Of a stretch of DNA of 64,000 nucleotides, positions 52,531-60,370 are shown in pieces (position 1 is the stretch's first letter; each line of letters begins with the position of its first letter). The notes below the pieces were generated by a model that was given only the letters and a program-made list of their open reading frames with translations, made no database searches and was not told where the DNA came from. The stretch is from contig NZ_CP108518.1 in assembly GCF_035989885.1 (NCBI RefSeq), positions 5,199,001 to 5,263,000 of the forward strand. The letters are read 5' to 3'. The translations under genes and the position numbers were made by a program. The stretch is from Streptomyces sp. NBC_01232 (lineage in GTDB: Bacteria > Actinomycetota > Actinomycetes > Streptomycetales > Streptomycetaceae).

Positions 52531-53742
52531 CTACAGCTGGCTGTAGCCGTCGAGGAAGTTCCCGATCCGCGTCACGGCGTCGGCCAGGTCCTTGGCGTTC
52601 GGCAGCGTCACGATGCGGAAGTGGTCGGGCTCGGGCCAGTTGAAGCCCGTACCGTGCACCACCATGATCTTCTCGGCCCGCAGCAGGTCGAGGACCATCT
52701 GCCGGTCGTCCTTGATCTTGTAGACGGACGGGTCCAGCCGCGGGAAGGCGTACAGCGCGCCCTTCGGCTTCACGCAGGTGACGCCCGGGATCTGGGTGAG
52801 CAGCTCGTACGCGACGTTGCGCTGCTCCAGGATCCGCCCGCCGGGCAGGACCAGGTCCTCGATCGACTGCCGGCCGCCGAGCGCGGTGGCCACGGCGTAC
52901 TGCGAGGGCATGTTCGCGCACAGGCGCATGTTCGCCAGAACCGTGAGGCCCTCGATGTAGCAGGCGGCGTGCTTCTTGGGGCCGCAGACCGCCATCCAGC
53001 CGGCGCGGTAGCCGGCGACGCGGTAGTTCTTCGAGAGGCCGTTGAACGTCAGCGTCAGCAGGTCGGGGGCGATGGCGGCGGTGTTGTGGTGCACGGCGCC
53101 GTCGTAGAGGATCCGGTCGTAGATCTCGTCCGAGCAGACGACGAGGTTGTGGCGGCGCGCGATGTCCGTGAGCCCGCGCAGCATCTCTTCGTCGTAGACG
53201 GCGCCGGTCGGGTTGTTCGGGTTGATGATGACGATCGCCTTGGTGCGATCGGTGACCTTGCGCTCGATGTCGGCGAGGTCGGGCATCCAGTCGGCCTGCT
53301 CGTCGCAGCGGTAGTGCACGGCCGTGCCGCCGGCGAGGGACACGGAGGCGGTCCACAGCGGGTAGTCCGGGGCGGGGACCAGTACCTCGTCGCCGTCGTC
53401 GAGCAGCGCCTGCATCGACATCTGGATCAGCTCGGAGACGCCGTTGCCGAGGTAGATGTCCTCGACGTCCAGGTCGATGCCCTTGGTCTGGTAGTGCTGC
53501 ATGACCGCGCGGCGCGCGGAGAGCAGCCCCTTCGCGTCACCGTAACCGTGGGCGGAGCCCAGGTTGCGGAGCATGTCCTCAAGGATCTCCGGAGGGCAGT
53601 CGAAGCCGAAGGCCGCGGGGTTGCCCGTGTTGAGCTTGAGGATGCGATGACCTGCTGCTTCGAGCCGCATCGCCTCTTCGAGCACGGGGCCGCGGATCTC
53701 GTAACAGACATTGGCGAGTTTGGTTGACTGGATCACCTGCAT
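52531..53742 (-). CDS. alaA: PLP-dependent alanine-type aminotransferase
   Basis: A 403-residue fold-type I aminotransferase. Typical segments are LNTGNPAAFGFD, LGNGVSELIQM, the PLP-pocket PAPDYPLWTASV, NPNNPTGAVY with the conserved Asn, SDEIYDRI with the Asp, and the Schiff-base Lys in FNGLSKNYRVAGYRAGW. The C-terminal FRIVTLP carries the substrate carboxylate-binding Arg. The whole pattern is that of AlaA/AlaC-type pyruvate-glutamate transaminases, so alanine synthesis is the best guess; the precise amino donor is uncertain. It is transcribed leftwards from a 326-base spacer. Confidence 0.92.
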   Translation of the reverse strand: MQVIQSTKLANVCYEIRGPVLEEAMRLEAAGHRILKLNTGNPAAFGFDCPPEILEDMLRNLGSAHGYGDAKGLLSARRAVMQHYQTKGIDLDVEDIYLGNGVSELIQMSMQALLDDGDEVLVPAPDYPLWTASVSLAGGTAVHYRCDEQADWMPDLADIERKVTDRTKAIVIINPNNPTGAVYDEEMLRGLTDIARRHNLVVCSDEIYDRILYDGAVHHNTAAIAPDLLTLTFNGLSKNYRVAGYRAGWMAVCGPKKHAACYIEGLTVLANMRLCANMPSQYAVATALGGRQSIEDLVLPGGRILEQRNVAYELLTQIPGVTCVKPKGALYAFPRLDPSVYKIKDDRQMVLDLLRAEKIMVVHGTGFNWPEPDHFRIVTLPNAKDLADAVTRIGNFLDGYSQL

Positions 53743-54068
53743 GACGGGAGCTTACGGGCCCGGGTGCGAGCTTGACGTGTGTTTTCGAAGAGAGGTCCGG
53801 AGGGGGGTTTGTCCCGTTTCGGGTAATGGGTGGGTGGGGGAGTGGTCCCCCCTTGGAATCCGGGGCCGCGCCCGCGTCCGACCTGCGGAATCGGTGGGGC
53901 GGGGGGCTGTGCGAGCCGCGCGGTGTTGCGCTCGTCACCCCGGGTGGCCCGAAAGGCCGCGGCGGCCCGGTACGCCGCACGGGTGCGCCGCGGGAGCGAG
54001 CCGTATGAGTACGGGGGATGAGTACGCACACTCATGCGGCTGTCGGTGCCGCGGTGGAGGCTGGACGC
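53743..54068. promoter_or_regulatory. Divergent spacer between aminotransferase and small protein genes
   Basis: No convincing gene lies in these 326 bases. ATGAGTACG is repeated at 54005 and 54018, and the second copy begins ATGAGT-N6-ACTCAT (54018-54035), a perfect 6-bp inverted repeat 33 bases before the next gene. Such a site could be an operator. The left part (53790-53850) is G-rich. Confidence 0.4.
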
Positions 54069-54215
54069 ATGAACCAGGGCGAGTGGAAGCCGGCGGACTA
54101 CCGCCGGGGCACCGAACGGATCGGCACGGTCATCGTCGCCGTGGCGGGCGCCCTCATGGCAGCAGGGGTGGTCTTCACCGTGTGCCTGCTGCTGGTCCTG
54201 CACGGCGGCAACTGA
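54069..54215 (+). CDS. Small single-pass membrane protein
   Basis: A 48-residue protein: 20 polar residues (MNQGEWKPADYRRGTERIG) and one hydrophobic helix (about 20-45). GGAGG lies eight bases before this ATG, which is why it was preferred to an in-frame ATG at 54018 without a ribosome-binding site. The next gene starts 13 bases after its stop and is probably co-transcribed. Function unknown. Confidence 0.65.
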   Translation: MNQGEWKPADYRRGTERIGTVIVAVAGALMAAGVVFTVCLLLVLHGGN

Positions 54216-54228
54216 GGGGCGCGAGACA

Positions 54229-54462
54229 GTGGTTTTCGTAGTCGGTGACATGGAGATCGCCACGGTCGGCACGGATGGCGACGACCGGGCGATCGAGTTC
54301 CTGGTCAGGCCGGAGGGCTTCGTGGAGGAGGGTCGCTTCGCGATCTCCCGCGAGCACGACCAGGACTGGGAGGCGGCCCGCCTGACCATCGACCCCGGCT
54401 CGGGCAGCGTCCCGCTGGCGGCGGTGGAATGGGCGGTGGAGTTCGCCCGCGAGTACCTCTGA
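54229..54462 (+). CDS. Small acidic hypothetical protein
   Basis: A 77-residue soluble protein with a beta-rich start (VVGDMEIATVGTDGDDRAIEFLVRPEGFV) and a C-terminal helix. GAGG lies about ten bases before the GTG at 54229; ATG at 54250 is an alternative start. It follows a small membrane protein gene by 13 bases. A G-rich tract begins right after its stop. No family recognised. Confidence 0.65.
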   Translation: MVFVVGDMEIATVGTDGDDRAIEFLVRPEGFVEEGRFAISREHDQDWEAARLTIDPGSGSVPLAAVEWAVEFAREYL

Positions 54463-54540
54463 GGGGGCGGGGTCGGGTCGGGGGTGGTGGCGGTGGGTCG
54501 GGGTCGGGGTCGGGGGGTGGGGCGGTGGCTTCGGGGGGGC
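54463..54540 (+). other. G-run tract with G-quadruplex potential
   Basis: Right after the stop of the upstream gene, at least eight runs of three or more G occur within 80 bases, separated by one to ten bases. This can fold as one or two G-quadruplexes in the transcript or the non-template strand. No coding character is seen. Confidence 0.6.
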
Positions 54541-54570
54541 GGGAGCCGCGCGGACGGCATCAGAGACGCG

Positions 54571-54725
54571 TATGGGGGTTTCCCGTCAGTCCCATCGTCC
54601 CTCCGTGTCGAGCCGGTCCCTCAAGGGCGCTCCTTCGTCGCGTCGCTACGCGATGTCGCTGCGCTCCACCCTTGACCGACCGTCCCGACGCGGAGAGACG
54701 ATGAGGCTGACGGGAAACCCCCATA
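54571..54725. repeat. 155-bp inverted-repeat element between convergent genes
   Basis: Two 57-base arms, 54571-54627 and 54669-54725, are inverted copies with about nine mismatches and no gaps. The outer 19 bases of each arm, TATGGGGGTTTCCCGTCAG and its complement, match exactly. The 41-base loop holds its own small hairpin (TCGCGT-CGCT-ACGCGA). No transposase is present and flanking target duplications are not obvious. It may be a strong terminator, a miniature mobile element or a dispersed intergenic repeat. Confidence 0.88.
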
Positions 54726-54785
54726 CACATCCCAGACCACCGCCCCAGCGGCTCCCGCCGTCCCCGAAGCCCCCGCCCCCACCCG

Positions 54786-55148
54786 CTACGGCCCCGCGTG
54801 AGCGGCGCGGCCCTGGAGGGCCGGCCATGCCGTCGGACGGATCCTGGGTGCGCGGTGCCTGTGGGCTTCGAAGGCGAGCAGGGCGGCTCCTGCGGCGACC
54901 GTCGTGAGGATCGGCAGTGCCAGGGCCAGCTGCCAGGTGGCCCAGGTTCCCAGGGCGGTCACCAGCGTCGCCGACGGAGCGGCGGCGACGGCCAGCAGCA
55001 GCGTGATCCTGGCCCAGAGCGGCAGCCTGCGGCTCACCGCGGCGGTCGCCAGGCCCAGGGCCACGCTCGCCGTGAGGGTCACGGCCAGGCCCACGAGGGC
55101 GGCGACGAGGGCGAGGGCCAGGGCGAGGAGTATCAGGATCAGGCCCAT
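54786..55148 (-). CDS. Small integral membrane protein
   Basis: A 120-residue protein, mostly Ala, Leu and Val, with three hydrophobic segments (about 1-35, 45-65 and 68-92) and a basic, Pro/His-rich tail (RHRAPRIRP). The start ATG lies 102 bases from the TTGAACATGTTCAA palindrome. No family was recognised, and no catalytic residues stand out. Confidence 0.65.
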   Translation of the reverse strand: MGLILILLALALALVAALVGLAVTLTASVALGLATAAVSRRLPLWARITLLLAVAAAPSATLVTALGTWATWQLALALPILTTVAAGAALLAFEAHRHRAPRIRPTAWPALQGRAAHAGP

Positions 55149-55249
55149 GTCGTGTCCACCTTCGGTCTCGTGGCAACCCGTCGCGAGGGCAGGCGGATTC
55201 GCATTCCCGCTGCTCCGGCAGGTTCACCGGAGGCCATCCTGCCAGACGA

Positions 55250-55263
55250 TTGAACATGTTCAA
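55250..55263. promoter_or_regulatory. Perfect 14-bp palindrome, candidate TetR-type operator
   Basis: TTGAACATGTTCAA is a perfect palindrome in the 191-base spacer between two divergent genes. It is AT-rich against a very GC-rich background, as expected for an operator. It could control either or both genes; no TetR gene lies in the window. Confidence 0.7.
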
Positions 55264-55339
55264 CAGTGCCCCCGGTGTCACCCGTAGGCCCCGGTGTCGG
55301 AGGCGGGGTCCGGCGGCGGGGGCGTGGCACGATCGCGGG

Positions 55340-55894
55340 ATGGAGTACCGGTACGCCACCGAGGTCGATGCGCCCGCGATGGCGGAGCTCTTCGCCGCCA
55401 ACCACCACGACGCGCTGAGTGAACGGCAGCGGGCGGAGCAGGGTTTCGTGCAGGGCGGGTTCGACGTCGGCGCGCTGCGGGCGATGGCCGGTGCGCGGGA
55501 GCTGCTGGTCGCGGACTACGGCGGCGGCCGGATCGCCGGTCTGCTCGCGCTGTCCGTGCCCACGGCCCTGGCCGATCCGCCGCCCCCGGTCGCCGGCCTG
55601 CTCCGGACCCAGGGGGCCCTGGACTGGCAGGGCCGCCCCCTGGCCGAGGTGCGCTGGCTGCTCTACGGGCCCGTCGTGGTCGCCGCCGCGTACCGGGGGC
55701 GCGGTGTGGCCCGGGCGCTGTTCACCATGGCCGTGGCGGCGGCAGCGGAGCGCGCCGAAGCCGTGGTCGCCTTCATCGAGGCCGGGAACGCGCCGTCCTG
55801 GAAGGTGCACGTCGACGCCTTCGGCATGGTCCCGCTGGGCGACTACGTCGTGGGCGGACGCACGTACACCGCGGTGGCCGCGCCCACCCTCTAG
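55340..55894 (+). CDS. GNAT-family N-acetyltransferase
   Basis: A 184-residue protein with GNAT signatures: an N-terminal MEYRYATEVDAPAMAELFA strand-helix and the acetyl-CoA loop AAYRGRGVARALF near residue 120. The substrate is unknown. The ATG at 55340 follows CACGAT by six bases, a weaker leaderless pattern; the frame extends upstream without family resemblance. It is convergent with the nitroreductase-like gene. Confidence 0.85.
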   Translation: MEYRYATEVDAPAMAELFAANHHDALSERQRAEQGFVQGGFDVGALRAMAGARELLVADYGGGRIAGLLALSVPTALADPPPPVAGLLRTQGALDWQGRPLAEVRWLLYGPVVVAAAYRGRGVARALFTMAVAAAAERAEAVVAFIEAGNAPSWKVHVDAFGMVPLGDYVVGGRTYTAVAAPTL

Positions 55895-55911
55895 GGGGCT
55901 CCGGCCTCGGC

Positions 55912-56364
55912 TCAGGCCTCGCGCTCCAGGATCACCAGCGGGATCTCGCGGGGCCGCGCCGCGGCGCGGTCGTCCTCGAACGGGGGCCACAGGGCCGTCA
56001 TCATCTCCCAGTACGTCTCGCGCTCCACCGGCGTGGCGGTGCGCGCCTGCGCCGTGAAGGCGGCGGCGCCGACCTGGAGGCGGACCTCCGGGTGGCTGCT
56101 GAGGTTCCGGTACCAGTGGGGGTGTTCCGGGGCGCCGTACGCGGAGGCCAGGACGATGTACGTGCCCGCGTCCCGGCCGTAGATCAGCGGGGTGCGGACG
56201 GTGCGGCCGGTGGCGCGGTCGAGCGTCGTCAGCAGGAGGGTGGGGACCCCGTGCCAGAGGTGCCCGTCGGCTCCCGCGGTGCTCACGTAGGCGCGGACGT
56301 GGTCGAGCCGTGGGCCGGGTCGCGGGTCGGTGGGGTGGTCCCAGTCGACATCGAGTGCGTGCAT
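55912..56364 (-). CDS. F420-dependent nitroreductase/quinone reductase-like protein (Ddn family)
   Basis: A 150-residue split-beta-barrel protein. The segment TLDRATGRTVRTPLIYGRDAGTYIVLASAYGAPEHPHWYRNL (key features: GxxRxTPL, Y/V-I-VLAS, G-x-P-x-HPxWYRNL) is the F420-binding signature of the Ddn/DUF385 family. Members reduce nitro compounds or quinones with deazaflavin F420H2. The natural substrate is unknown. It is divergent from the LysR gene over a 106-base spacer, which makes it a probable LysR target. Confidence 0.88.
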   Translation of the reverse strand: MHALDVDWDHPTDPRPGPRLDHVRAYVSTAGADGHLWHGVPTLLLTTLDRATGRTVRTPLIYGRDAGTYIVLASAYGAPEHPHWYRNLSSHPEVRLQVGAAAFTAQARTATPVERETYWEMMTALWPPFEDDRAAARPREIPLVILEREA

Positions 56365-56470
56365 TTTCCAGTCCTTAGCGTCGTGTCCCCCTTGCGGCTA
56401 ACGAGCATTAACGATTCTGGATGCGCCCGACCCGTAGCGCATGCCCACAGGTCTGGACCAAGCTCGTCGT

Positions 56471-57496
56471 ATGGATCTGGAGCTGAGGCACCTCAAGATC
56501 GTCAGGGCCGTCGCCGACGCCGGGAGCCTGACCCGGGCCGCCACCGCGCTCGGTCTCGCGCAGCCCGCGCTCAGTACGCAGCTGAAGCGCATCGAGCGGG
56601 TGCTGGGCGGGACGCTGTTCGTGCGCGGGCGCGACGGCGTACGGACCACCGCGCTCGGGGAGCTGGTGCTGGAGCGGGCCAGGGTGCTGCTGCCCGCGGT
56701 GTGCGAGCTGCAGGAGGACGCCCGGCGGTTCGCCCTCCAGGGGGCGCACGGCTACCGGCTCGGCGGCACGCACGGGCCGCTGCTCGGCGGCCTCGTGGAC
56801 CGGCTCGCCCACCGGGAACCCGGCGTGCCCGTGACCACGTACACCTCCTGGTCCGAGAAGGAGGTCGCCGGCGGCGTCGCCGACGGCCGCCTGGACTTCG
56901 CGATGGTCGGGGTCTGCGGGGAGAGCGCGCCGCCCGAGCCGGGGCGCCTCGCCTGGATGGAGGTGGCCCGCGACCCCGTGTACGTGATGCTCGCCGAGGA
57001 CCATCCGCTGGCCCCGGCCCCGCGCACGGAGATCGAGCTGGCCGAGCTGGCCGCCGAGGCGTGGACGGACGTCCCCGGCGACGGCTGCTTCGGCGACTGC
57101 TTCGCCGCGGCCTGCGTGCGGGCCGGTTTCACGCCCGCCTGCGTCTACGAGACCGACACCGCCTCCTGCGTGCACCTGGTGCAGGTGGGCCGGGCGGTCG
57201 GGCTCTGCCGGGCCACCTTCCCGGTGACCCCGGGCGTGGTCACGAGGCCGCTCGCCGGGACCCCGCTCATGTGGCGGCACCTGCTGGGATGGCATCCCGC
57301 GGCGCGCGCGGCGGCCCGGGCCGCGGAGGTACTGGAGCACGCCCGGGCCGCGCACGCGCAGGCACTGGCCCGATCCGCCGGAGCTCACCCACCGGGCCTC
57401 CCGCCGGGCCGTACGGACCGCCTCCGGCGCAAAGACGGCTCCGCCCCGGGGGGCGACCCCGGTGCGGAGCTGTCGGCAGCATCCGTATCGCGCTGA
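56471..57496 (+). CDS. LysR-family transcriptional regulator
   Basis: A 341-residue regulator. The N-terminal winged helix-turn-helix is typical (LRHLKIVRAVADAGSLTRAATALGLAQPALSTQLKRIE, key region residues 3-45), followed by a coiled linker and a periplasmic-binding-protein-like effector domain. The C-terminal ~45 residues are Pro/Gly/Arg-rich and extra to the family. The ATG at 56471 fits the family N-terminus; an upstream ATG at 56441 adds ten residues. In the spacer to the divergent nitroreductase-like gene, TAACG occurs twice (56399 and 56410), possibly part of its binding site. Confidence 0.92.
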   Translation: MDLELRHLKIVRAVADAGSLTRAATALGLAQPALSTQLKRIERVLGGTLFVRGRDGVRTTALGELVLERARVLLPAVCELQEDARRFALQGAHGYRLGGTHGPLLGGLVDRLAHREPGVPVTTYTSWSEKEVAGGVADGRLDFAMVGVCGESAPPEPGRLAWMEVARDPVYVMLAEDHPLAPAPRTEIELAELAAEAWTDVPGDGCFGDCFAAACVRAGFTPACVYETDTASCVHLVQVGRAVGLCRATFPVTPGVVTRPLAGTPLMWRHLLGWHPAARAAARAAEVLEHARAAHAQALARSAGAHPPGLPPGRTDRLRRKDGSAPGGDPGAELSAASVSR

Positions 57497-57513
57497 GGCC
57501 GTGGGCGTCGTAC

Positions 57514-57699
57514 CTACGGCAGATAGCGCTCGATGACCTGCGGGCCCTCCTTCTCCATCAGCTGACGCGCCTTCTCGACCCGCTCCGGAGTCGGGTCGTG
57601 GCCGGTCACCATCACGAGGTCCTCGGGGTCGTACGGTCGCTCCCCGCCTGTGAAGAGCCGGTCCGACCGTGTGGGCTGCTCGTCGGGTTCACTGACCAT
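57514..57699 (-). CDS. Small hypothetical protein
   Basis: A 61-residue soluble protein with a polar start, GERPYDPEDLVMVTGHDPTP, then a charged helix (VEKARQLMEKEG) ending VIERYLP. GGAGG lies eight bases before the ATG at 57699. It is convergent with the LysR gene. The pattern recalls small conserved actinomycete proteins, but no name is certain. Confidence 0.72.
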   Translation of the reverse strand: MVSEPDEQPTRSDRLFTGGERPYDPEDLVMVTGHDPTPERVEKARQLMEKEGPQVIERYLP

Positions 57700-57901
57700 C
57701 GCGTACCTCCTACGTTTTTCCCCTGGCCCCATCCTCCGGCCGCCGTCCCATGAACGCACCTCGGCCGCGGGCGGGCGGCCGGGAGGCCGCCCGAAGGCGA
57801 GGGGCATAACACCGGGGGAGGGGCCAACCGGCAGCTCCCGCAGGCCGGTTCGGATTTCTACGGTTTCCGCAGACCCCCACCGGAAACCGAGGAGATCCCC
57901 C

Positions 57902-59251
57902 ATGCTCAAGCGACACGCCCGCGCGGCGTGTACCGCCCTGGCCGCCGCCGGGCTGCTGCTGGCCGGGACCGGCGGCGCCACCGCCGATTCCGCCCCCGCC
58001 GCACCGTCGGCCGCGGCCACCCTGCGCACCGCCGACGCCCCGCCCGAGCTGCTCGCCGCCATGCAGCGCGACCTCGGCCTGACCCCCACGCAGGCCAAGG
58101 CGCGACTCGCCCACGAGGCCGAGGCGGGGGCCACCGCCGCCCGGCTGCGGATGCGGCTCGGCGCCTCCTTCGCCGGGGCCTGGGTGGACGGGGCCGATGC
58201 CGGCACCCTCACCGTGGCCACCACCCGGGCCGCCGACACCGCCGCGATACGGGCCACCGGGGCCCGCCCGAAGCTCGTCACCCGCACCCTGGCCGGCCTG
58301 GACGCCGACCGGGCCGCACTGGACCGGGCAGCCGGCCGCGCGACCCCGGTCCGCTACGTCGACCCGCGCTCGAACACCGTCGTCGTCGAGGAGACCGAGC
58401 CGGGCGCGGCCGCCGCGCTGCTGGCCGCCACTGGGACCGACGCCGCCCGCGTCACCGTGGTCCGTACGGCCGAGGCCCCGCGCCCGCTGTACGACCTGCG
58501 GGGCGGGGACGCGTACTACATGAACGGCAGCGGCCGCTGCTCCGTGGGCTTCCCCGTCACCAAGGGGTCCACGAACGGCTTCGCCACCGCCGGGCACTGC
58601 GGCCGCGCCGGGACCACCACCAGCGGCTTCAACCAGGTCGCCCAGGGCTCGTTCCAGGCATCGGTCTTCCCCGGCAACGACATGGCCTGGGTGGCCGCCA
58701 ACGCCCAGTGGACCGCGACCCCGTACGTCAAGGGCAGCGGCGGCGCGAACGTGCAGGTCACCGGATCGGTGCTGCAGCCGGTCGGGGCCTCGGTGTGCCG
58801 TTCCGGATCGACCACCGGATGGCACTGCGGCACGATCCAGCAGCACGGCACCAGCGTCACCTACCCCGAGGGCACCATCTCCGGCGTGACCCGTACGACG
58901 GTCTGTGCCGAGCCGGGCGACTCGGGCGGCTCCTACATCTCCGGGAGCCAGGCCCAGGGCGTCACCTCGGGCGGTTCCGGCAACTGCTCCAGCGGCGGGA
59001 CCACCTTCTTCCAGCCGCTGAACCCGGTCCTGTCGGCGTACGGTCTGACCCTCAAGGTCAGCGGCAGCGACCCGGGCCCGGGCCCCGGCCCGGGTGAGCC
59101 CGAGCCGGGCGGCACCTGGAGGGCGGGCACCGTCTACGCGGTCGGTGCCACCGTCACCCACGGCGGGGCGACCTACCGCTGCATCCAGGGGCACCAGGCG
59201 CAGACCGGCTGGGAGCCGCCGAACGTCCCGGCGCTCTGGCAGCGGGTCTGA
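57902..59251 (+). CDS. Secreted S1 serine protease (streptogrisin C-like) with chitin-binding tail
   Basis: A 449-residue pre-pro-protease. Signal peptide (1-29), alpha-lytic-type pro-domain (about 45-195, which folds the enzyme and is removed), chymotrypsin-fold protease (about 200-390), Gly/Pro linker (GPGPGPGEPEPGG) and a carbohydrate-binding module type 5/12 (about 405-449) with Trp/Tyr residues YRCIQGH and WQRV. The catalytic triad is complete: His in TAGHCG, Asp in GNDMAW and Ser in PGDSGGS. The tail should fix it to chitin, so a role in degrading chitin-associated protein is likely. A GGAG site precedes the ATG. A hairpin terminator follows. Confidence 0.95.
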   Translation: MLKRHARAACTALAAAGLLLAGTGGATADSAPAAPSAAATLRTADAPPELLAAMQRDLGLTPTQAKARLAHEAEAGATAARLRMRLGASFAGAWVDGADAGTLTVATTRAADTAAIRATGARPKLVTRTLAGLDADRAALDRAAGRATPVRYVDPRSNTVVVEETEPGAAAALLAATGTDAARVTVVRTAEAPRPLYDLRGGDAYYMNGSGRCSVGFPVTKGSTNGFATAGHCGRAGTTTSGFNQVAQGSFQASVFPGNDMAWVAANAQWTATPYVKGSGGANVQVTGSVLQPVGASVCRSGSTTGWHCGTIQQHGTSVTYPEGTISGVTRTTVCAEPGDSGGSYISGSQAQGVTSGGSGNCSSGGTTFFQPLNPVLSAYGLTLKVSGSDPGPGPGPGEPEPGGTWRAGTVYAVGATVTHGGATYRCIQGHQAQTGWEPPNVPALWQRV

Positions 59252-59275
59252 CGGACCCGCGCGAGGCCGGGATGC

Positions 59276-59310
59276 GGTGCCGTGACTGCCAAGGGGGGAG
59301 TCACGGCACC
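59276..59310 (+). terminator. Hairpin terminator after the protease gene
   Basis: Twelve-base arms (59276-59287 and 59299-59310) pair perfectly around an 11-base G-rich loop, 25 bases after the stop and before a convergent gene. Confidence 0.85.
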
Positions 59311-59330
59311 TGCGCGTGCCGGCGGGGCGC

Positions 59331-60356
59331 TCAGACGAGGACGGCGGCCAGAGTGCCGAGCGCGCCGAAGACGGTCAGCAGGCCGCAGATCGCCAGGTTC
59401 ACCGTCCGGTGCTCCCAGAAGACCGCGACGAACTCCCGGATGGTGGCGCTCGGCCAGTAGTACTTCGCGGTGGGGGAGCCCAGGACCTGCCCGTTGACCC
59501 CGGTCTTGCGCGCCAGCATCGCGGCCCGGAAGGCATGGAAGTTGTTGGTGACCACCACGCAGCGGTAGCCCGGATCGTGCGCCTCCATGATCTCCCGGCT
59601 GAAGCGCATGTTCTCCTCGGTCGTGGTGGACCGGTCCTCCAGCACGATGTGCTCGGCGGGGACGCCCTCCGCGATCAGCCAGTCCGCCATCGCCCGGGCT
59701 TCGGCGACCTTCTCGTCCGAGCCCTTGCCGCCCGAGACGAGCAGCACCGGCGGCCGGCCGCTCCGGGCGAGCTGGCCCTCGTAGATCTGCTGTCCCTTGC
59801 GCAGGCGCGAGGCGAGCAGCGGCGGCACGCGGTCCCCGCCGACCAGTCCGGAGCCCAGCATCACCACGTGGTCGACGTCGCCGCGCACCTTGATCCGCCC
59901 GTAGAGGAAGGCGTAGCCGAGGAAGCAGAAGAAGACGAAGGAGACGTAGCCGGCGACCACGGTGAGCGTTCCGGCGATGCCGCCCAGAATCGGGGAGCCG
60001 CTCACCCCGACGAGGATCAGCAGCGCGATCAGCGCGAAGATCGCCAGGCCCGCGAGCATCGACAGGAGGTTGGCCGGTCGCATGCCCTCCTTGCGGACCA
60101 TGATCATGCCGTTGCGGACGAGGAAGACGCCCAGCCCCAGGACGGCGAACGCGGGTGAGGCGAAGGCCAGTACGACGACCGCGACGGCCGCCCAGGTGGG
60201 CAGCTTGCCCACCTGGAGGAAGAGGGCGGAGAAGGCGCAGAGGAAGGTCAGCCCCAGGAGCACGGCATTGCTGAAGCGGCGCCGGTCCTGCCGGACGCTT
60301 ATGCAGAACGCGAGGAAAAGCAGGACGGCGAGGACGAAGGCGACCATGGCGCCCAT
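59331..60356 (-). CDS. YdcF/ElyC-family membrane protein
   Basis: A 341-residue protein with about five N-terminal helices (to residue ~145), a DUF218 domain (about 155-300) and a last helix near the C-terminus. DUF218 segments are VVMLGSGLVGG, LLVSGGKGSDEKVAEARAMADWLIAEGVP (key: SGG, GxP), EDRSTTTEENMRFS and VVTNNFHAFRA. ElyC/SanA relatives affect peptidoglycan or outer-layer integrity, but the reaction is not established. An ATG at 60347 is an alternative start. It lies 14 bases after the D-aminoacylase gene on the same strand and may be part of that operon. Confidence 0.88.
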   Translation of the reverse strand: MGAMVAFVLAVLLFLAFCISVRQDRRRFSNAVLLGLTFLCAFSALFLQVGKLPTWAAVAVVVLAFASPAFAVLGLGVFLVRNGMIMVRKEGMRPANLLSMLAGLAIFALIALLILVGVSGSPILGGIAGTLTVVAGYVSFVFFCFLGYAFLYGRIKVRGDVDHVVMLGSGLVGGDRVPPLLASRLRKGQQIYEGQLARSGRPPVLLVSGGKGSDEKVAEARAMADWLIAEGVPAEHIVLEDRSTTTEENMRFSREIMEAHDPGYRCVVVTNNFHAFRAAMLARKTGVNGQVLGSPTAKYYWPSATIREFVAVFWEHRTVNLAICGLLTVFGALGTLAAVLV

Positions 60357-60370
60357 CGTAGATGCCGGAT

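Noticed and set aside
53772-54021. Two short plus-strand frames in the aminotransferase upstream spacer
   Set aside because: No ribosome-binding site, Gly/Arg/Pro-rich random composition, and they overlap probable promoter sequence.
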